Below are positions 15,544 to 25,951 of a stretch of DNA of 64,000 nucleotides, piece after piece. Both the position numbers and the translations under genes were made by a program. The DNA is from Kitasatospora sp. MMS16-BH015 (lineage in GTDB: Bacteria > Actinomycetota > Actinomycetes > Streptomycetales > Streptomycetaceae). The notes under the pieces were generated by a model. It was given only the letters and a program-made list of their open reading frames with translations. It was not told the origin of the DNA and did not search any database. The DNA is taken from assembly GCF_002943525.1 (NCBI RefSeq), contig NZ_CP025394.1, positions 1,550,001 through 1,614,000 of the forward strand. The letters run 5' to 3'. The number at the start of each line of letters is the position of its first letter. The first letter of the stretch is position 1.

Positions 15544-18315
15544 TTACTTCAGGAAGTAGCCGAAGAGGTCGGCTACCACCTGGGTGCTGCCGTTGAAGTT
15601 GTAGATCTCGAAGGCGCCGCTGCTGTCGAGCGGGGTGGTGACGTGGTTCGGGACGGTCTGGCCGGCCAGGAAGTTGAGGTTGCTGGTCCCGGGGCGGGGC
15701 TGGCCGGCCGCCCAGACGGTCAGGTAGCCGGGGGTGGTCGGGGCGGTGGCGGTGACGTTCAGGACGGCACCGGTGCTGCCGGCCGGGGCGCCGGTGGCCA
15801 CGGTGGTGGTGGCGCCGGGGCCGAGGGCCAGGCTCCGACGGGTGGCGGCTATGCGGGTGTCGAGCAGTCGGCGCGGGGTGGTGGGCTGGAGCAGCGATTC
15901 ACCGCCCGGGCCGTAGTAGCCGAACAGGTCGACCACCGCGTGGGCGTGGCCGGTGAAGTTGTAGAGCCGGACGCTGCCGTCGCCACCGATCGGCACGATC
16001 ACCTGGTTGGCCACGGTCTGCCCGACCGTGAAGTTGAGGTTGGAGGTACCGGGCCGGGTGCCCCCGGAGGGGTAGACGGTGAAGTACCCGGCGGCGTCCG
16101 GCTGGGTGGCGGTCACGTTGAGCACCACGGCCGTGGCGTCGCTCGGCACGCCGTTGCGCCCCCGGATCGGGATCGAGGTCTCCCCACCGGGGCCGAGGGA
16201 GTCGGACGGCCGCGTGTCGAGCAGACGGGCGGGCGCCTCGGCGGTGAACCGCTTGCCGAGTTCGAGGTGCGGGGTGTAGAGCCCTTCCAGGTCCACCACC
16301 ACGTCGGTGTCGCCGAAGGCGTTGTACACCTGGACGGTGCCGTCGGCCCCGATCGGGACCGTCACCAGGTTCGGCACGGCCTGCCCCGTCGTGAAGTTGA
16401 CGTTCGAGGTGGTCGGCCGGTCGGTCTTGCCCGGGTAGACCGTGAGATAGCCCGAAGCGGTCCTCGAGACCGCGGTCACGTTGAGCACCGCCGCCTCGGC
16501 CGTGTAGGTGGGCGGCATCTTCGGAGCCTGACCCGGCCCGGTGTAGATGCCCGGCAGCTGGAGGCTGAGGGTGCCGCCGGCGTGCAGGGTGGTGTGGTCC
16601 AGCCGGGTGTCCAGCACGCGGGTGGGCGTCAGCGGCCGGTACGCCGCCGGCTGGTAGCTGACGTGCAGTTGCTGCTGCACGGTGCCGGAGCGGCCGCCCG
16701 CGTCGCGGATCCTCGCCGTCACGGTGTAGTCGCCCTCCTGGTGGAAGGCGTGGTCGCACCAGTGCTGGCAGCCCGGGGTGCCGTCTCCGAAGTCGATCGC
16801 GGCGTCCGTGACCGTCCACGGCGTGTCCCCGCCTGCCTGCGCCGAGTAGACGAGCCCGTGGTCGCCCGGGGTGACGCTGAGGTAGGGGTTCAGCGGACGG
16901 AGCTGGGTGACGTACACCGAGGTGTCGCCCTCGCCGCTGGAATCGCCGTTGGACATCCTGAGACTGACCGAGGCCGTGTAGTTGCCGATGGTGGCGTAGG
17001 TGTGCGACGCCGACTCCTCGGAGGTGTCCGTCGAGCCGCCGTCGCCGAACACGTAGTGGTAACTCACCTGGCTGCCCCAGCCCTTGAGCGCTCCACCGGC
17101 GATCGACAGGCTGGACGTCTCGCCGGCCGGCACCGCGTTGGGCGTCGCCTGGAGGCCGAGGCGCTGATCGGCCGGGGTGACCTCGTAGGCGCCACGGTCG
17201 TGACTGCCGTTGCCGGTCCCGGTGTCGGCCACCAGCGGATCGTTCACCCGGTGGTAGCCCAGGACGTCGGTGTCCACCTCGCCCGGCGCGGCGGCATCCG
17301 CCGAGTCGATCACCGGCGAGCCCTCCGAGGGCGTGTTGACCCACTGCTGGGCCAGCGGGTCGGCCGTCAGCTCGTGGGCGGCCTGGCCCGGCACGCCTTG
17401 GGCGAACGCCCCGGCGGTGGCGTAGGCCCGGCCGGCCCAGAGGTAGGACGGTTCACCCTTCGGCGGGAACGTGAGGTTGTAGTCGGCCTTGGTCCCTGGG
17501 GCCGAGGCCGTCGAGACCGCCAACTCGGTGGAGAGGGTGGCGCAGCTGGGCTGGCTCTGCCGCTGGTTGCCGTCCGCGGCGAGGACGTTGTTCTCCACCA
17601 CGGAGTTCGCGGAGGCGCCGAAGAGGCCGACGGCCACCGCGCACCCGGTGTTGACGGTGTTGCCGGTCACCACGGTGCCGGGCGCATCGGTGACCTGCAG
17701 CCCACCGCCGGTCTGGTTGACGAGCGCGTTGGTGCTCACCACCGTCCCGGTGGCACCCGCGTCCACCGTCACCGCGTAGGAGTCGGTGTTGACCGAGCTA
17801 CGGTTCCGGCTGATCGTGGTGGTCTTGGCCGTGCCGCCGACCTCGACGGTCGAGACGGTGAGGTCGTTGCGGTCCAGGGTGACGCGGGTGGTGCCGTTCA
17901 CCACCACGCCGAGGTAGGCCGAGATCTGGAATCCGGCGATCCGCACGTCCTGCACGCCGTCGAGCGTCAAGCGGTCCGCGTCGATGCGAGCCAGGTCGGA
18001 GGACCCCGGGCTCAGCGTGCTGCCCTGGAAGACGATCGGCTTGTCCGGCGTACCCGAATGGCTGATCCGGAGGCCGTACCCGCTGTAGCCCCCGGGCGCC
18101 ACCTGGACGGTCTGGCCCGGCTGGACCGCGTCGGCGGCGGACTGGAGGGTGCAGTACGGCTGGCTCTGGGTGCCGGCCCCGGAGTCGCTGCAGTGGGCGG
18201 CGCTGTCGTTGTTCACGTAGATCGTGGTGGCCTCCGCCACCGCCGGGCCCGGCAGTTGGACGGTGAGCGCGAGGCTCCCGACCGCGGCGAGGCAGGCTAA
18301 CCGTCTGAGACGCAC
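15544..18315 (-). CDS. Secreted beta-helix / PKD protein with three C-terminal VLDTR repeats
   Basis: A large secreted protein of 923 aa. GTG 18315 follows a G-rich ribosome site and gives a clear signal peptide (VRLRRLACLAAVGSLALTVQ). Residues about 30-400 form a right-handed parallel beta-helix, with repeated short turns such as GNTVNTG and NDLTV. A PKD-type Ig domain follows (about 425-495, FGDGGSTDT, SHTYATIGNYT), then a second PKD-like segment. Three repeats of about 110-120 aa each start with [VL]LDTR, contain NVTA and TSN[LV]NF, and end with VV[VA]DL. Such repeats are common in actinobacterial secreted proteins and may mediate surface attachment or sugar binding. The substrate is unknown. 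Confidence 0.85.
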   Translation of the reverse strand: MRLRRLACLAAVGSLALTVQLPGPAVAEATTIYVNNDSAAHCSDSGAGTQSQPYCTLQSAADAVQPGQTVQVAPGGYSGYGLRISHSGTPDKPIVFQGSTLSPGSSDLARIDADRLTLDGVQDVRIAGFQISAYLGVVVNGTTRVTLDRNDLTVSTVEVGGTAKTTTISRNRSSVNTDSYAVTVDAGATGTVVSTNALVNQTGGGLQVTDAPGTVVTGNTVNTGCAVAVGLFGASANSVVENNVLAADGNQRQSQPSCATLSTELAVSTASAPGTKADYNLTFPPKGEPSYLWAGRAYATAGAFAQGVPGQAAHELTADPLAQQWVNTPSEGSPVIDSADAAAPGEVDTDVLGYHRVNDPLVADTGTGNGSHDRGAYEVTPADQRLGLQATPNAVPAGETSSLSIAGGALKGWGSQVSYHYVFGDGGSTDTSEESASHTYATIGNYTASVSLRMSNGDSSGEGDTSVYVTQLRPLNPYLSVTPGDHGLVYSAQAGGDTPWTVTDAAIDFGDGTPGCQHWCDHAFHQEGDYTVTARIRDAGGRSGTVQQQLHVSYQPAAYRPLTPTRVLDTRLDHTTLHAGGTLSLQLPGIYTGPGQAPKMPPTYTAEAAVLNVTAVSRTASGYLTVYPGKTDRPTTSNVNFTTGQAVPNLVTVPIGADGTVQVYNAFGDTDVVVDLEGLYTPHLELGKRFTAEAPARLLDTRPSDSLGPGGETSIPIRGRNGVPSDATAVVLNVTATQPDAAGYFTVYPSGGTRPGTSNLNFTVGQTVANQVIVPIGGDGSVRLYNFTGHAHAVVDLFGYYGPGGESLLQPTTPRRLLDTRIAATRRSLALGPGATTTVATGAPAGSTGAVLNVTATAPTTPGYLTVWAAGQPRPGTSNLNFLAGQTVPNHVTTPLDSSGAFEIYNFNGSTQVVADLFGYFLK

Positions 18316-18488
18316 GATGACCCCCGTTATCGGTCTCGATCGTTCCGGCGGCTCCGTGCGCCGGAAGCGGGGGCAATTCTCCAACGGGCTTGGGGCGCAT
18401 GTCAGTTCATCCACCCACGTTCACCGGGAAACGACCCGATCGTTATTCTTTCGACGCCGCGTCAACTGCCGCCATAGGATCGCCGGTC

Positions 18489-19451
18489 ATGGCTGAATAT
18501 CCTCCGACGTACCCCTACGACAGTGGCTACCTCGAGACCGGCGACGGCAACCGGGTCTACTACGAGCAGTTGGGCAACCCCGAGGGGCAGCCGGCCCTGA
18601 GTGTGCACGGCGGGCCGGGCAGCGGGGGCTCGCGGGGGCCGATGCGGGTCTGGGATCCGGCGTACTACCGGCTGATCCGGTTCGACCAGCGCAACTGCGG
18701 GCGGAGCACGCCGCACGCGAGCGATCCGGCGGCCGACATGAGCCTCAACACCACGCAGCACCTGATCGACGACATGGAGCGGCTGCGCGAGCACCTGGGG
18801 GTGGAGCGCTGGGTGCTGGCCGGCGGGTCCTGGGGGACGACGCTGATCCTGGCCTACGCGCAGCAGCACCCGGAGCGGGTGTCGGCGATCCTGGTCCAGG
18901 CGCTGATGCTGACCAGGCCCTCTGAGCTGTACTGGCTGTACGAAGGCGCCGGGCGGTTCCAGCCGGAGGCCTGGGACCGGTTCCGGGAGGGGGTGCCGGA
19001 GGCCGAGCGGGACGGCGACCTGCTGAAGGCGTACGCGCGGCTGATGGAGCACCCGGACCGGGCGGTGCGGGTGAAGGCGGCGGCCGACTGGCTGGCCTGG
19101 GAGGACGCCGTCATCTCGAACGAGCCGAACGGCAAGCCCGGGGTGTACAGCGACCGGGAGGTGGACGACCGGATCGCCTTCGTCCGGATCTGCGCCCACA
19201 TCTTCAGCAACGGCGCCTGGCTGGAGCCGGACCAACTCCTGCGCGATGCCCACAAGCTGGCCGGGATCCCGGCGGTGCTGAGCCACGGTCGGCACGACCT
19301 GGGCTGCCCGGTGCAGAACGCCTGGGAGCTGGCCAAGCGCTGGCCGGACGCCCGGCTCAACATCGTCGAGGACTCCGGGCACGTCGGCAGCGAGGCCATG
19401 CGGCGGATCACTGCCGACGCGGTCGAGGAGTTCAAGCACCGGTTGGGCTGA
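18489..19451 (+). CDS. pip: Prolyl aminopeptidase (alpha/beta hydrolase, S33)
   Basis: This enzyme removes N-terminal proline from peptides. It is 320 aa and cytoplasmic. The oxyanion motif HGGPG is at residues 40-44, the nucleophile Ser114 in GGSWGTT, Asp270 in HGRHDLG and His298 in DSGHVG complete the triad, and DQRNCGRS (66-73) is the conserved prolyl-peptidase signature. ATG 18489 has AGGA upstream and fits the family start; an in-frame ATG at 18390 would add 33 residues that do not look like protein. It converges with the amylase gene, leaving only 6 bp between stops. Confidence 0.92.
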   Translation: MAEYPPTYPYDSGYLETGDGNRVYYEQLGNPEGQPALSVHGGPGSGGSRGPMRVWDPAYYRLIRFDQRNCGRSTPHASDPAADMSLNTTQHLIDDMERLREHLGVERWVLAGGSWGTTLILAYAQQHPERVSAILVQALMLTRPSELYWLYEGAGRFQPEAWDRFREGVPEAERDGDLLKAYARLMEHPDRAVRVKAAADWLAWEDAVISNEPNGKPGVYSDREVDDRIAFVRICAHIFSNGAWLEPDQLLRDAHKLAGIPAVLSHGRHDLGCPVQNAWELAKRWPDARLNIVEDSGHVGSEAMRRITADAVEEFKHRLG

Positions 19452-19457
19452 GCCGGG

Positions 19458-21623
19458 CTACTTCCAGCTGTCGTTCAGCGCGAGGGTGCCCGAACTCGGG
19501 GTGCTCGCCGTGCGATTGGCGCCGGACTCCCAAGTGACGTTGCCCGCCGAGTCCTTGAGGACGTACTTGTACTCGAAGACCGTACCCGCCGGCAGACTCA
19601 CCGTGCCCGACCAGACCGGGTAGCCGGCCGAGGAGAGCGGGATCGCCTTGCCGGTGTCCCAGGTGCCCAGGGCCGGAAGTGAACCGGTGAGGTAGACGTT
19701 CTGGCCCCAGGCCGTGGTGCGGGTCTCGTTGAAGGTGGCCGCCACGGTCTGGGCCCAGGTGTCGGTGAGGGTCGCGTCCGTGCTGCCGGTGGTGGCGGTG
19801 TGGTTGCCGCCGGGCTCCCAGGTGACGTTGCCCGCCGAGTCCTTGAGGACGTACTTGTACTCGAAGGCCGTACCCGCCGGCAGGCTCACCGTGCCCGACC
19901 AGACCGGGTAGCCGGCCGAGGAGAGCGGGATCGCCTTGCCGGTGTCCCAGCCGCCGAGGGCCGGGAGCGAGCCGGTCAGGTAGACGGACTGGCCGGAGGT
20001 GGTGGTGCGGGTCTCGTGGAAGGTCTCGTTCACCTGCCCGGTGGAGGGAGAAGTGGAGGGAGAGGAGGAGGGCGAAGAGGAAGGGGACGGGGAAGGGGAA
20101 GAGGAGGAGGAAGGCGAGGGGGATGGGGACGGCGGCGGCGCGCCGGTGGCGTAGAGGGCCACGGCGTCGCCGGGGTTGACGGTGACGGTGGCCTGGCCCG
20201 TCGGGTCGACGGTGACGGTGGGGCCGGTGCAGGTGCCGGCCGTGGTGCGGTCGCCGTGGATGATGTCGCAGTAGGTGCCGGCGGTGAGGCCGGTGGTGAA
20301 GGTCGAGGTGACGGCGGTGGTGCCGTTGTTCAGGGCGACCCAGGCGGCGCTGCCGCGGCTGAAGGCGATGGCGTTGGTGCCGTTGTCCCACCAGTTGGCC
20401 ACGGCCTGGCCCTTGGCCGCGTTGTGCCAGCCGACCATGTTGGCCACGCCGTGGTCGCGGTCGGTGCAGACCCAGCCGCTGCTGCAGTCGGTGGCGGTGA
20501 CGTAGCCGTTGGCGTCGGCCGGGGGCGAGTCGTCGGAGCCGTTGAAGGCGAAGCCGGCGTAGACCTGCGGGGTGCCGTAGCCCCAGGCGAGTTGGAAGAG
20601 GGTGGCCAGGGTGTACTTGCTACCGCTCTTGTAGTTGAGGGTCGAGCCGTTGCGCTCCAGGTCGTGGTTGGTCACCATCACGGCGGACTTGTCGCTCGGC
20701 TCCAGGCCCCAACTCTGGCCGAAGGACTTGAGGCCCGCGATCGAGCCGTTGAACTGGTCCTTGAGCTTGTAGGCGTAGGTGAATTCGAGCACGCTGCCGT
20801 TGCCCTCGAAGGCGCTCGGCGCCAACTGGCCGCCGCTGCCCGGGAAGACCTCCTGGTAGACGTACGGCCGCGAGCCCCAGGCGGTGTTCGAGACCCGGGA
20901 GAGGATGTTCGCCAGGTCGGCCTGGGCGATGTGCTTGGCGGCGTCCACCCGGAAGCCGTCCACACCGTAGCCGACCAGCCTGTCGAGGTAGCCGGCCAGC
21001 TTCGCCCGGACCTCGTCCTTCTCGGTGTAGAGGTCGGAGAGCGAGACCAGCTGGCACTCCTGGACCTGCTGGACGCTGTTCCAGTCGTTGATGGCGTTGC
21101 CCGCGTTGGGGCAGTTCGCCGGGTAGTCGTGGAAGCTGGAGCGGTCGTACCCGGCGGACCCGTAGCTGTAGGTGGCCGGATCGAAGCTCGCGCCGCCGTA
21201 GGAGTCGGTGCTGGTCTGGTTGGCGCCGGCGGCGTGGTTGATCACCGTGTCGGCGTAGACCTTGACCCCGGCGGCGTGGCAGGCGGTGACCATCGCGGCG
21301 AACTGCGCCTCGGTGCCCATCCGGCTGTTCAGGTCGTAGCCGACCGGCTGGTAGACCTCCCACCAGGGGTGGGCCCCGGCCAGCCGGATCGAGTCCTCCG
21401 GGGGCGCCACCTGCACGGCGCCGTAGCCCTTGGGGCCGAGCACGGTGGTGCACTCGTTCGCCACCGAGGGCCAGTTCCACTCGAAGAGGTTCGCGATCAC
21501 GTCGCCGCCGTTGGGGGTGGCGGCGGCGTGCGCGGCGGGTTGCAGGGTCAGCGGCAGCAGGGTGCCGCCGATCAGGGCGGCAGCGGCGAGCAGCGCTCTT
21601 CGGGCATGCCGGGGCAGGGTCAT
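19458..21623 (-). CDS. Secreted alpha-amylase (GH13) with two CBM20 domains
   Basis: An extracellular starch-degrading enzyme, 721 aa. A signal peptide of about 33 residues ends in AHA-AAT. The GH13 barrel shows Asp226 (GFRVDAAKH), Glu about 256 (YQEVFPG) and Asp about 318 (TNHDLERNG). A beta-sandwich C domain is followed by a Ser/Pro linker, then two starch-binding CBM20 domains of about 95 aa each. The two CBMs contain a nearly identical segment. Most Streptomyces amylases of this type carry one CBM20, so the duplication is notable. The upstream region has maltose-type repeats. Its 3' end converges with the prolyl aminopeptidase gene. Confidence 0.95.
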   Translation of the reverse strand: MTLPRHARRALLAAAALIGGTLLPLTLQPAAHAAATPNGGDVIANLFEWNWPSVANECTTVLGPKGYGAVQVAPPEDSIRLAGAHPWWEVYQPVGYDLNSRMGTEAQFAAMVTACHAAGVKVYADTVINHAAGANQTSTDSYGGASFDPATYSYGSAGYDRSSFHDYPANCPNAGNAINDWNSVQQVQECQLVSLSDLYTEKDEVRAKLAGYLDRLVGYGVDGFRVDAAKHIAQADLANILSRVSNTAWGSRPYVYQEVFPGSGGQLAPSAFEGNGSVLEFTYAYKLKDQFNGSIAGLKSFGQSWGLEPSDKSAVMVTNHDLERNGSTLNYKSGSKYTLATLFQLAWGYGTPQVYAGFAFNGSDDSPPADANGYVTATDCSSGWVCTDRDHGVANMVGWHNAAKGQAVANWWDNGTNAIAFSRGSAAWVALNNGTTAVTSTFTTGLTAGTYCDIIHGDRTTAGTCTGPTVTVDPTGQATVTVNPGDAVALYATGAPPPSPSPSPSSSSSPSPSPSSSPSSSPSTSPSTGQVNETFHETRTTTSGQSVYLTGSLPALGGWDTGKAIPLSSAGYPVWSGTVSLPAGTAFEYKYVLKDSAGNVTWEPGGNHTATTGSTDATLTDTWAQTVAATFNETRTTAWGQNVYLTGSLPALGTWDTGKAIPLSSAGYPVWSGTVSLPAGTVFEYKYVLKDSAGNVTWESGANRTASTPSSGTLALNDSWK
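19534..19949 (-). repeat. Duplicated CBM20 segment in the amylase gene
   Basis: A 128-bp segment (19534-19661) recurs at 19822-19949, 288 bp (96 codons) away, with only two differences by direct comparison. Identity drops sharply outside the segment, which looks like recent gene conversion within an older tandem duplication. Confidence 0.9.
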
Positions 21624-21669
21624 GTGTCGTCAACTCCAGGGGTGGGTGGGGGCCGTGACGGCGGTGTAG

Positions 21670-21742
21670 ACGATGGCCCGGGGTCCGGGCACCGTCAAGG
21701 GATCACGCAAGTTTCTTCGGAAAATTGCTGCAAGCCATTGCA
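21670..21742 (-). promoter_or_regulatory. Putative amylase promoter with TTGC-type repeats
   Basis: On the minus strand, TTGACG (21698-21693) and CATCGT (21675-21670) with a 17-bp spacer look like a promoter about 45 bp before the amylase start. Upstream lie CTTGCAG, TGCAATGG and ACTTGCG elements (21706-21742). Repeats of this kind have been linked to MalR/Reg1-type control of Streptomyces amylases; that assignment is inference. Confidence 0.4.
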
Positions 21743-21839
21743 CTCTCCGTCAACATCGGGCGCCGCAATGAGCCACACTCCGTCGTCGAGCTACTACCAT
21801 GCGTAGTCGTTCCGGTCCGTACCGTCCTCGGAGACCCCC

Positions 21840-22631
21840 GTGCGCCACCGCCTGCTCGCCGCCACCGCCGCGCTCGCCCTGACCCTCGGCGCGGCCGCCC
21901 CGGCCGCCGCCACCGCGCCGGCCCGCTACGCCGCGCTCGGCGACTCCTACGCCGCCGGGACGGGCGGCGGGGCCTACGACCCGGCCAGCGGGGACTGCCA
22001 CCGGGGGCGGCACTCCTACCCGGCGCTGGAGGCGGACGGGGCCGGGGACTTCCGGTTCGCGGCCTGCTACGGGGCCACCACCCAGGAGGTCCGGGAGGGC
22101 CAACTCGCGGGCCTGCCGGGCGATTCGACGGCGGTCTCAGTGACCGTCGGCGGCAACGACCTCGGCTTCGGCGACATGGTGGTGGACTGCCTCCAGCCGT
22201 TCACCACCGACGCCAAGTGCGACCGGACGCTGGACGAGGGCGCCCGGCGGCTGACCGAGGAGCTGCCCGACCGGCTGGACCGGACGCTGACCGCGATCGG
22301 CCGCGCCGCGCCGAACGCCGTAGTCGCCGTGACCGGGTACCCGCACGTACTGGAGACCGGCACCGACTGCGCCGTCGGCACCCCGAAGCGCCGCAGCCGG
22401 ATCGCCGAACTGACGGACCAACTGGACGAGCTGCTCGCACACCAGGCCGAGCAGCACGGCTTCCGGTTCGCCGACCCCCGGCCGGCCTTCGCCGGGCACG
22501 GGGTCTGCGCGGTCGGCGGCCAGGAGTGGATCAACCGGTTCGTGCTGCTGACGCTCTGGGAGTCCTTCCACCCCACCGCCGAGGGCTACCGGCTCGGGTA
22601 CCTGCCCTCGGTCGCCGCCGCACTCGGCTGA
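21840..22631 (+). CDS. Secreted SGNH/GDSL esterase or lipase
   Basis: A secreted hydrolase of 263 aa. GTG 21840 follows GGAG by 6 nt, and a signal peptide of about 25 residues (RHRLLAATAALALTLGAAAP) precedes the catalytic domain. Block I is ALGDSYAAG with Ser36, block III is VGGND with Asn106, and block V is SFHPTAEGY with His244. Six cysteines in the mature part suggest three disulfides, as in the Streptomyces SCO lipase group. It is divergent from the amylase gene, so the 216-bp region between them may hold both promoters. The natural ester substrate is not known. Confidence 0.92.
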   Translation: MRHRLLAATAALALTLGAAAPAAATAPARYAALGDSYAAGTGGGAYDPASGDCHRGRHSYPALEADGAGDFRFAACYGATTQEVREGQLAGLPGDSTAVSVTVGGNDLGFGDMVVDCLQPFTTDAKCDRTLDEGARRLTEELPDRLDRTLTAIGRAAPNAVVAVTGYPHVLETGTDCAVGTPKRRSRIAELTDQLDELLAHQAEQHGFRFADPRPAFAGHGVCAVGGQEWINRFVLLTLWESFHPTAEGYRLGYLPSVAAALG

Positions 22632-22753
22632 AGCCGACCCCTGAGGTCGCGTAACCCCTTGGCTGCCCAGGCATCAAAGCCCGTAGGCTGGGCAGGTAGG
22701 AGCCATGGTTCAGAGGTTCGGCAGTTGGTCGGCCGACCGGAGGGAGACGCTGG

Positions 22754-23746
22754 GTGATCGAGCTGGAAGATGTTCCCGAGTTGATCGACCCGGTGATGGT
22801 CTGTGCCTTCGAGGGGTGGAACGACGCGGGCGACGCCGCCTCGACGGCGGTCAGCCATCTGGACGACACCTGGGGTGGCAAGGTCTTCGCCGCGCTGGAC
22901 GCGGAGGACTACTACGACTTCCAGGTCAACCGCCCGACCGTGTGGCTGGACGGCGGCGTCCGCCGGATCACCTGGCCGACCACCCGGCTGTCGGTGGTGC
23001 GGGTGACCGAGCCCAAGCCGCGTGACCTGGTGATCGTCCGGGGCATCGAGCCGAGCATGCGCTGGCGCTCGTTCTGCAACGAGCTGCTGGGCTTCGCGCA
23101 CGAGCTGGGCGTGGAGCTGGTGGTGATCCTGGGCGCGCTGCTCGGGGATACCCCGCACACCCGGCCGGTGCCGGTCAGCGGGGTCACCTCGGACGCCGCG
23201 CTGGCCCGGACGCTGGATCTGGAGGAGAGCCGCTACGAGGGGCCGACCGGCATCGTCGGGGTGCTCCAGGAGGCCTGCGCGCACGCGGGCGTGCCGGCCG
23301 TGACGCTCTGGGCGGCCGTGCCGCACTACGTGGCCCAGCCGCCGAACCCGAAGGCCACCCTGGCCCTGCTCAACAAGCTGGAGGACCTGCTCGACCTGCG
23401 CATCCCGCCGGGCGACCTCACCGAGGACTCCCGGGCCTGGCAGCTCGGGGTCGACCAGCTGGCCGCCGAGGACAGCGAAGTCGCCGAGTACGTCCAGCAG
23501 TTGGAGGAGGCCCAGGACACCGCCGAGCTGCCCGAGGCCTCCGGCGACGCGATCGCCCGCGAGTTCGAGCGGTACCTGCGCCGGCGGGACAACCTCGGCC
23601 CGACCGGCGAGAAGCCCTACGCGGGCCACGCCACGGCCGAACGCCCCGAGCCCGCCCGGGAGGACGAGGCCAAGGACGCCGGGGCACCGGAGGACGCCGG
23701 CTCCGACGACACCGAGGGCGACTCCCCGGCGGACGAGGAGAAGTAG
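22754..23746 (+). CDS. PAC2 family protein
   Basis: A 330-aa member of the PAC2 superfamily, named after the eukaryotic proteasome-assembly chaperone 2. GTG 22754 follows GGAGGGA. The domain spans residues 1-240, with the conserved AFEGWNDAGDAAS, VVILGALLGDTPHTRPVP and WAAVPHYVAQPPNPKATLALL blocks. An acidic helical tail of about 60 residues (Glu/Asp/Ala-rich) follows. The actinobacterial function is not established. It shares this window with dop and arc, but no direct link to the proteasome should be assumed. It ends at a strong terminator facing gap. Confidence 0.9.
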   Translation: MIELEDVPELIDPVMVCAFEGWNDAGDAASTAVSHLDDTWGGKVFAALDAEDYYDFQVNRPTVWLDGGVRRITWPTTRLSVVRVTEPKPRDLVIVRGIEPSMRWRSFCNELLGFAHELGVELVVILGALLGDTPHTRPVPVSGVTSDAALARTLDLEESRYEGPTGIVGVLQEACAHAGVPAVTLWAAVPHYVAQPPNPKATLALLNKLEDLLDLRIPPGDLTEDSRAWQLGVDQLAAEDSEVAEYVQQLEEAQDTAELPEASGDAIAREFERYLRRRDNLGPTGEKPYAGHATAERPEPAREDEAKDAGAPEDAGSDDTEGDSPADEEK

Positions 23747-23779
23747 GCGCACCGAGCAAGACGCACCGCGCAGACACAC

Positions 23780-23813
23780 CCGAGGGGTGCGGGCCGGAGC
23801 CCGCACCCCTCGG
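23780..23813. terminator. Bidirectional terminator between PAC2 gene and gap
   Basis: A 15-bp perfect stem (23780-23794 with 23799-23813) and a CGGA loop lie between the two converging genes. Confidence 0.85.
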
Positions 23814-23838
23814 CGCGTCCGCGACCGCGGCGCGATGC

Positions 23839-25840
<2,002 letters not shown>

Positions 25841-25861
25841 GGAGGGAATCCTCACGTTCGG

Positions 25862-25934
25862 CGTAACCGTCCAACGGGGTTACGTAAAGGCTAGGGACTG
25901 CACGGCGACGACGCAACCGGTCAATGCGGTTATG
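25862..25934. promoter_or_regulatory. Twin operators between DMT transporter and CGNR regulator
   Basis: Two inverted repeats, CGTAACC-N9-GGTTACG (25862-25884) and CGCAACC-N9-GGTTATG (25912-25934), are exactly 50 bp apart and share 16 of 23 positions. Their placement between divergent genes suggests binding by the CGNR regulator, with possible cooperativity over about five helical turns. Confidence 0.65.
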
Positions 25935-25951
25935 TCGACTATGCTGGAAAG

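Noticed and set aside
15469..18300. A 943-codon + strand frame opposite the beta-helix protein gene
   Set aside because: It is a low-complexity Gly/Val/Arg translation; the minus-strand gene has a signal peptide, domains and repeats.
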